A stretch of DNA of 6,643 nt from assembly GCA_902797455.1 (NCBI GenBank), contig CADBTE010000220.1, positions 1 through 6,643 on the forward strand. The letters run 5' to 3'. Shown here one piece after another: positions 1 to 4,588 of the stretch (position 1 is the first letter of the stretch; every line of letters starts with the position of its first letter). The translations under genes were made by a program, and so were the position numbers. The notes beneath the pieces were generated by a model that did no database searches, was not told the origin of the DNA, and saw only the letters and a program-made list of their open reading frames with translations. Source of the stretch: an uncultured Planctomycetota bacterium (GTDB lineage Bacteria > Planctomycetota > Planctomycetia > Pirellulales > Thermoguttaceae).

Positions 1-147
1 CGGCGCGGCGGGGATGTCCGGAAGCTCGAAATAGTCGTACCGCTGGCTTTGGGGCCGAACGAAGAGCGAGTATTCCAGAAGCAGCAGCGCGATGATCACC
101 GCGCGGGCCGCCGGAAACCGGCGTTTGGGGAGAATGTCATAGAACAT
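1..147 (-). CDS. N-terminal part of a small or unidentified membrane protein (runs off the left edge)
   Basis: Only the first 49 codons are in the window, starting MFYDILPKRRFPAARAVI. A basic N-terminus (KRR, R) is followed by one hydrophobic segment at about residues 14-30 (RAVIIALLLLEYSLFV) and then a polar stretch, YDYFELPDIPAAP. This layout suggests a membrane anchor with its charged end in the cytoplasm and the rest outside. The ATG lies six bases after the TAA of the upstream glycosyltransferase and in the same frame (TAA-ACG-CCT-ATG). No clear Shine-Dalgarno sequence precedes it, so translation may depend on coupling to the upstream gene. The pattern LLLLEY..F..P....YDYFELP..P loosely resembles the last membrane helix and following segment of large bacterial GT-C type membrane proteins, so this could be a fragment of one. 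I cannot name the family. The reading frame is open to the edge. Confidence 0.55.
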   Translation of the reverse strand, partial: MFYDILPKRRFPAARAVIIALLLLEYSLFVRPQSQRYDYFELPDIPAAP

Positions 148-153
148 AGGCGT

Positions 154-1740
154 TTAGGGCTCGGGGGACGGCTTCGGCTGTTCCCGCGGCTGCTCTTTGG
201 GCCCGGTTTTCTCCCCCTCATCCGCGGGAGGAAGGATCGCGACATTCCACGTATCGGTCACCTTGCCGGGGAAGGTGATGCAGGGGGCGGTCACCGCGGC
301 GGTGAAGCGGGCGGTGGGGAAACGTTCTTCCAGTTCTTTGGGAAACGCGCTCTTCCCGTCGGGAGCGTCCCGCGGAAGCCAGACGATGATCCCCCCTTGG
401 CTCTTGCTCTTGTCCACATTCCAGCCGGCGTACTGGTACGAGTCGATCTGCGGTTTGAATCGGCTGAATACCCCATAGAGAAAGCGTGTCTGCAGTTCTC
501 CTCCCACAAAGGCGCAGGGGCGGTCCGGGTATTCGGCCGACCATAGCTCGTCGATCTGGCGCGACAGCGCCCGGGCCGGGCGAAAATGCTCCGCCGCCTC
601 TTCGCCGGGGAAGAAATAACCGGCAAACGATTGAAAGGGGAGGGTCAAAAAAACAACCGCCGCGAAGATCGTGCCGAGGGTGAGCGACTTCTTCCAAGAG
701 GCCGCGTCGCCGCGCGACGGAAGATAGTACAAAAGGCACAGCGGCAGCAGTTCCCAAAGCTGGAAACCGTAGCTGGGCAGCCGAAACGCCACGCCGTTGA
801 GTACCTGCGCGATGACCAGAAACGGCATCGGAAGAAGGAACATCGCCAAAGGGAAGTTCCGCAGGGGGTCGGTGTCGGATCGTTCCTGACGGGGAGATTT
901 TTCTCCGCCCGCTTTTTTCTTAAAGATCAAAATCGGCACAAGCGAGATCAGCATCGGCGAGGCCATCGCCAGCTGAGACCCCCAGCCGGTGACCATCGCC
1001 AGGGGAAAACAGTTGTTCTTCGGCTTTTTCGATTGGACATATCCTTGAATCTCCGCGAAGTGCTCGCGCAGAAACAGAACATGCGGCGCGAACATGCCCG
1101 CGGCGATCGCCACCGCCAGATAGGGGCCGGGGGTCTTAAAGACCTTTCGGCGGCCGGCCCCCAGCGCGTAGGTCACCATCGCCCCGGCCAGGAAAACCGC
1201 GGGGTAGTGACTCAACAGGGCGAATCCCATCGAGCCCCCCAGCGCGATCCACCACAGGAGCTTTCCCGTTTTGAGGGCGTGGTAGTAGATCAGGATCGAC
1301 AGATACCAAAACAGACAGTGCACCACGTTGCGGTTATAGAAGATCCCGCCGATGCAGGTGTAGTAGAAGGTCGTCAGCAGCAGCGCGGCGATACAGGCGC
1401 CCTTGGGGTCGAGGTACTCGCCGGCCAGCCGCCAGACACACCATATCGTCCCCGCCGTGCACAGCGCCGAGGCGATGTAGACGGCAAAGGGGGCTTCGTC
1501 GAACGGCGCGCAGAAAATCCTCGCGATCCAGGCGCTGGAGAGATCTCCCCGGAAGTTTCCGATGACCCACTCCCGCCCGGCGCCGATCATCTCGTAGATG
1601 TCCCATCGAGGGGTCGGCCAGACGATATTGCCGGTAATCGCCAAAAGGGCGGTGAAGATCAGCAGCGTCAGGTAAAAGATCTTGCGGTATCGCGCCGAGT
1701 CGGCGTCCGGCCGCTGGGATGGGGGAAGGGGACGGGTCAC
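154..1740 (-). CDS. GT39/ArnT-like membrane glycosyltransferase, second tandem copy
   Basis: A 528-residue multi-pass membrane protein of the GT-C fold (GT39, PMT/ArnT-like). Known members transfer a sugar from a polyprenyl-phosphate donor to an acceptor on the outer face of the inner membrane; this acceptor is unknown. About ten hydrophobic segments occupy residues 20-400. The first is followed by WPTPRWDIYEM, whose Asp47 and Glu50 sit where the family has its catalytic acidic residue in the first outer loop. Other landmarks are YNRNVVH, LLSHYPAVFL and FKTPGPYLAVAI. The last 130 or so residues form a soluble domain (FVGGELQTRFLYG, GGIIVWLP) typical of this subfamily. The GTG at 1740 is preferred because it overlaps the upstream TGA (GTGA), has AAGGAG ten bases before it, and gives an N-terminus matching the paralog. 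An in-frame ATG at 1791 lies inside conserved coding sequence of the upstream gene. A charged, Pro-rich tail (KEQPREQPKPSPEP) is absent from the paralog. Family assignment is firm, substrate unknown. Confidence 0.87.
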   Translation of the reverse strand: MTRPLPPSQRPDADSARYRKIFYLTLLIFTALLAITGNIVWPTPRWDIYEMIGAGREWVIGNFRGDLSSAWIARIFCAPFDEAPFAVYIASALCTAGTIWCVWRLAGEYLDPKGACIAALLLTTFYYTCIGGIFYNRNVVHCLFWYLSILIYYHALKTGKLLWWIALGGSMGFALLSHYPAVFLAGAMVTYALGAGRRKVFKTPGPYLAVAIAAGMFAPHVLFLREHFAEIQGYVQSKKPKNNCFPLAMVTGWGSQLAMASPMLISLVPILIFKKKAGGEKSPRQERSDTDPLRNFPLAMFLLPMPFLVIAQVLNGVAFRLPSYGFQLWELLPLCLLYYLPSRGDAASWKKSLTLGTIFAAVVFLTLPFQSFAGYFFPGEEAAEHFRPARALSRQIDELWSAEYPDRPCAFVGGELQTRFLYGVFSRFKPQIDSYQYAGWNVDKSKSQGGIIVWLPRDAPDGKSAFPKELEERFPTARFTAAVTAPCITFPGKVTDTWNVAILPPADEGEKTGPKEQPREQPKPSPEP

Positions 1741-3287
1741 TTTTGCGGAACTCCTTGATTTTCCTCGGGAGGAAAAAACGCCACATTCCACGTCTCGGTC
1801 GCCTTGCCCGGGAACGTGATGTAGGGGGCGGTTACCTGGCCGACGAACCGCGCGGTCGGGAAGCGCTCGGCCAGCTCCTCGGGGAGCCGGCTTTCCCCGT
1901 CGGGGGCGTCGACCGGGCGCCAGACCACGACCCCCCCTTGGCTCTTGGTCTTTTCCACGCTCCAGGCGGCGTACCGGAACGAGTCGATCTGCGGCTTAAA
2001 CCGGCTGAAGTCGCCGTAGAGGAAACGGCACTGTTCTTCCCCCCCGACGAACCGGCAGGGGCGATCCGGGTATTCGGCCGACCAAAGGGCGTCGATCTGG
2101 CGCGACAGGGCCCGCGCGGGGCGAAGATGCTGCGCCAAATTATTGCCGGGGAAGAAATATCCGACGGCGGTTTGAATCAGCAGCGCCGCCAGAAGCGACA
2201 CGGTGAAAATAACACACAGCGTGATGGACTTTTTCCACGCTTCGGCGCTTTCGCGTGCCGGGAAATAGTACAGCAGGCACAGCGGCACCAGCTGCCAAAG
2301 CTGGAATCCGTAGCTCTGCATTCTAAACGCCACGCCGGTGATGATCTGGGCCGCCAGCAGGAAGGGGATCGGCAGGAGGAACATCGCCAGCGGGAAATGC
2401 CGCAGCGGGGCGTCCTGGGCCGTTTCCCGGCAGGGGGATTTTTCTTTTTCCCCCTTTTTGAAGATTAAAAGGGGCAAAAGGGAAATCAGCATCGGGGCGG
2501 CCATCGCCAGCTGAGCCCCCCATCCGGTGAGCATCCGGAAGAGAAACCCGTCGCTGGGCTGTTTGCTGTTGATATAGCCCTTGATGTAGTCGTAATGCTC
2601 GTGGATAAACAGTAAATGCGGCGCGAACATCCCCAGGGCGATCGCCACGGCCAGATAGGGACCGGGGGTCTTAAAGACCCTTCGATGAGGGGTGGCTAAG
2701 GCATAGACCGCCATCGCCCCTCCCAGAAAGACCGCGGGGTAGTGACTCAGCAGGGCAAACCCCATCGACCCTCCCAGGGCCGCCCACCAGAGGAGTTTTT
2801 CCTCCTTTAAGGTCCGATAGAAGATCAGGATCGAGATATACCAGAACAGGGAGTGAACCACATTTCGGTTGAAGTAGATCCCCCCGATATTGGTGTAGTA
2901 GTACGTTCCCAGCAGCAGCGCCGCCCAGCAGGCGCGCTTGGGGTCGAGGTACTCGCGAGCCAGCCGCCAGACGCACCAAATGGTACCGGCCGCGCACGCC
3001 GCCGCGGCGATATAGATGGCAAACGGCGCCCCGCCGAACGGGCCGGAGAAGATCCGAGCCACCCAGGCGCTGGAGATATCCCCCCGGAAGTTCCCGATGA
3101 CCCACTCGCGGCTGGCGCCGATCATTTCGTAGACGTCCCATCGGGGGGTTGGCCAGACGAGATTGGCGGCCAGCGCCAGAATCGGGATATAAATCGCCAG
3201 GGCGCGGTAAAAGATCGCGCGGTACCGCTTGGGGGCGGTATCGGGCTGCCCGGCCCGCGCGGGGGCCGGGAGTACGGTTTCGCTCAC
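1737..3287 (-). CDS. GT39/ArnT-like membrane glycosyltransferase, first tandem copy
   Basis: A 516-residue multi-pass GT-C membrane protein, paralogous to the gene that follows; by eye about two thirds of residues are identical. About ten membrane segments are followed by a soluble C-terminal domain (FVGGEEQCRFLYG, GGVVVWRP, TAPYITFPG) expected outside the membrane. The first outer loop carries WPTPRWDVYEM, with Asp51 and Glu54 as candidate catalytic acids, then SREWVIGNFRGDISSAW. Relatives I remember have an HPP(L) motif where this protein has RGDIS. The start is uncertain. GTG at 3287 gives MSETVLPAPARAG, matching the paralog in length and composition, with AAGGG 13 bases upstream. An earlier ATG at 3371 overlaps the putative -10 box and would add a tail unlike the paralog, so it is disfavoured. 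This is the first gene after the 145-base intergenic region and probably heads an operon with the next two genes. Donor and acceptor cannot be read from the sequence. Confidence 0.87.
   Translation of the reverse strand: MSETVLPAPARAGQPDTAPKRYRAIFYRALAIYIPILALAANLVWPTPRWDVYEMIGASREWVIGNFRGDISSAWVARIFSGPFGGAPFAIYIAAAACAAGTIWCVWRLAREYLDPKRACWAALLLGTYYYTNIGGIYFNRNVVHSLFWYISILIFYRTLKEEKLLWWAALGGSMGFALLSHYPAVFLGGAMAVYALATPHRRVFKTPGPYLAVAIALGMFAPHLLFIHEHYDYIKGYINSKQPSDGFLFRMLTGWGAQLAMAAPMLISLLPLLIFKKGEKEKSPCRETAQDAPLRHFPLAMFLLPIPFLLAAQIITGVAFRMQSYGFQLWQLVPLCLLYYFPARESAEAWKKSITLCVIFTVSLLAALLIQTAVGYFFPGNNLAQHLRPARALSRQIDALWSAEYPDRPCRFVGGEEQCRFLYGDFSRFKPQIDSFRYAAWSVEKTKSQGGVVVWRPVDAPDGESRLPEELAERFPTARFVGQVTAPYITFPGKATETWNVAFFPPEENQGVPQK
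1751..1756 (-). promoter_or_regulatory. Ribosome binding site for the second glycosyltransferase
   Basis: AAGGAG on the minus strand, ten bases before the GTG at 1740, inside the last codons of the upstream glycosyltransferase. It is the clearest Shine-Dalgarno match among the starts in this window. With the GTGA stop/start overlap it decides the start of the second gene and points to coupled translation. Confidence 0.75.
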
Positions 3288-3326
3288 GATATGTTCGATT
3301 CCCTTCGTTTTTTGTTCCCTTTGATG

Positions 3327-3359
3327 AAAAGGCGCGGCCCGGCAGGAGAAAGCCGCCCC
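3327..3359 (-). terminator. Terminator-like hairpin in the leader of the glycosyltransferase operon
   Basis: On the minus strand GGGGCGGC (3359-3352) can pair with GCCGCGCC (3338-3331), seven of eight positions, around a 13-base loop. TTTT (3330-3327) follows directly and then CATC. The short U-run makes this a weak intrinsic terminator. It lies about 75 bases after the stop of the ExbD-like gene and downstream of the putative promoter. It could therefore end read-through from the upstream operon, or act as an attenuator in the leader. The loop contains CTCCT, which could pair with purine-rich leader sequence. In GC-rich DNA such stems also arise by chance. Confidence 0.25.
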
Positions 3360-3369
3360 TGAAAAAGCC

Positions 3370-3398
3370 ATTGTACCGGCGGCGGTTTTTCGGCGCAA
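3370..3398 (-). promoter_or_regulatory. Putative sigma-70-type promoter for the glycosyltransferase operon
   Basis: On the minus strand, TTGCGC (3398-3393) and TACAAT (3375-3370) are separated by exactly 17 bases. The -10 box matches TATAAT at five of six positions; the -35 box has the TTG core but only three of six matches. The site lies in the only sizeable gap between genes, after the stop of the ExbD-like gene, and implies a leader of about 75-80 bases before the GTG at 3287. Planctomycete promoters are not well defined, so this is a pattern-based call. Confidence 0.45.
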
Positions 3399-3432
3399 GA
3401 AGAAATTGGTGTTTTCGCGGCCGCGCCGGCGT

Positions 3433-4575
3433 CTAGTACAGCGTCGATTCCGTCCCGTGGGGGGAGATCGAGATTCGCTCCCCCGCGGGCATCGGGCGCA
3501 GGGCCAGGGTGTACCCTTGGTCCTGCAGGAATTTCTTCACTTCCCGAAGTTCTTTATACGAGTCGGGGTAGACGCTTAAGGTGATCGTGTTGCTCTCGGG
3601 GATAAAAATAGACAGTTTCTTTCGGAAGACCGAACCGTCCTTGAGCGCGTCGGCGACTTCCTCGCCGGGAAGGGCGTCGACCGGATCGAACTGGCCCCCC
3701 TCGAAGACGCAGGTCATCCGTATCCCTTCCTCGGTCGGCTCTTTGTGGATGGCGGCGACGTAGTGGAATCGGTACCCGTCGTACGGCCCCAAAACCTGCT
3801 CGATCCGGTCGTCTTTGAACTCCCGCATCGAGCGGAACGCCCCGCGGACCAGTTCGGCGAACTCCCCGATCGGGACGTAAGAGATTCTTCCGGCGCGGAT
3901 CGCGAAGACCGCCTCGCTCCCTTCGAGTTTCTTCGAGATCGGGGTCGGCCGGTTCTCCAGCAGCTGGGCCTTCGGGCGGGCGCCGGCCAGCGCCTCTTTG
4001 GTCTTGGTCAGAAGCTCGAGATTCTCCTGGAGCCGAGCCAGTTCGGCGGCGTTTTGCGCGCTGGCGATTTTTTCGTCGCTCTTTTCTCTTTTAAGCCGCT
4101 CCAGCAGCGCCTCCAGCTCGGCGGCCCTTTGCATCAGCTCGGCGTATTCTTTCTGCGAGCTGTCGGCCTGCGTTTTAAGTATCGCCGCCTGGTCGTTGAG
4201 TTCGCTGACTTCTTTTTGAAGCGCCAGGATACCGTCCCTTTCCTGGTGGAAACGGTCGGCCAGCTCCAGATACCGCGTCCGCTCCAGCGCCTCTTCCCGC
4301 CGGGCCTGCTCTTGGCGCCGGGCGGATTCCTTTCGGGCGATTTCCTCCTGACGGGCGATTTCCTCCCGTCTGGAGGCCTCTTCCCGCCGCGCGGCGGCCG
4401 AGGGGTCTTCCCGAACGGTACGCACTTCTTCCTCCGGTACCGCTCGGCCGAGCCGGAATCCGGCGATCATCACTAAGATGATCAGGATACCGACCATATT
4501 CGAGACGATATCGAGAAACGAATCCTCTCCGGCGCCGGGGGACTCGGTGGTTCTCGTTTTGCGGAAGTATCTCAT
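3433..4575 (-). CDS. ExbD/TolR-like membrane-anchored coiled-coil protein
   Basis: A 380-residue protein with three parts. Residues 1-40 hold a basic N-terminus (MRYFRKTR) and one membrane helix, FLDIVSNMVGILIILVMI, with Asp22 near its start, the position of the proton-pathway Asp in ExbD, TolR and MotB. Residues 65-197 form a long charged coiled coil, beginning with Arg/Glu-rich repeats such as REEIARQEEIARKE. From about residue 205 a globular domain runs to the end and includes VFAIRAGRISYVP and a final strand-helix-strand (ITLSVYPDSYKELREVKKFL, then GYTLALRP), reminiscent of the ExbD/TolR periplasmic fold. The overall pattern matches a family I recall from planctomycetes; its function is uncharacterised to my knowledge. 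By analogy it would pair with a TolQ/ExbB-type channel in the inner membrane, with the coiled coil and domain in the periplasm. It starts 13 bases after the stop of the upstream gene. A GTG at 4584 would add three residues. No strong ribosome site supports either start. Confidence 0.72.
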   Translation of the reverse strand: MRYFRKTRTTESPGAGEDSFLDIVSNMVGILIILVMIAGFRLGRAVPEEEVRTVREDPSAAARREEASRREEIARQEEIARKESARRQEQARREEALERTRYLELADRFHQERDGILALQKEVSELNDQAAILKTQADSSQKEYAELMQRAAELEALLERLKREKSDEKIASAQNAAELARLQENLELLTKTKEALAGARPKAQLLENRPTPISKKLEGSEAVFAIRAGRISYVPIGEFAELVRGAFRSMREFKDDRIEQVLGPYDGYRFHYVAAIHKEPTEEGIRMTCVFEGGQFDPVDALPGEEVADALKDGSVFRKKLSIFIPESNTITLSVYPDSYKELREVKKFLQDQGYTLALRPMPAGERISISPHGTESTLY

Positions 4576-4588
4576 AGATTTCACGCGG

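Larger units (their letters stand above)
154..3287 (-). repeat. Tandem gene duplication (two diverged glycosyltransferase copies)
   Basis: The copies at 154-1740 and 1737-3287 align along almost their whole length in the same orientation. Identical DNA tracts include 19 bases at 1196-1214 and 2731-2749 (encoding the SHYPAV region) and 18 bases at 1127-1144 and 2662-2679 (FKTPGP region). Divergence concentrates in the N-terminal tail, the loop after the IFKK motif and the C-terminal tail, while the acidic first-loop motif and the C-terminal soluble domain are kept. This indicates an old duplication with both copies under selection, not recent amplification or a broken copy. Confidence 0.9.

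Noticed and set aside
586..1758. Long open frame of 390 codons on the plus strand
   Set aside because: It lies entirely opposite the second glycosyltransferase and its protein is Arg/Gln/Gly/Pro-rich with no recognisable domain, as expected for antisense sequence in GC-rich coding DNA.
1741..1791. Extended start of the second glycosyltransferase at the ATG at 1791
   Set aside because: It overlaps conserved coding sequence of the upstream gene, gives an N-terminus unlike the paralog, and lacks the Shine-Dalgarno support that the GTG at 1740 has.
1719..2468. Plus-strand open frame of 249 codons
   Set aside because: Antisense shadow of the first glycosyltransferase; its composition mirrors the shadow of the paralog, as the duplication predicts.
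3288..3398. Extended start of the first glycosyltransferase at TTG 3398 or ATG 3371
   Set aside because: These starts fall on the putative promoter boxes, add residues with no match in the paralog, and have no ribosome site; the GTG at 3287 fits better.
3417..3430. GC-rich palindrome (CGCGGCCGCG) just after the stop of the ExbD-like gene, considered as terminator
   Set aside because: It has no loop and no following T-run on the minus strand, where it is followed by AAAAC; too weak for a terminator call.
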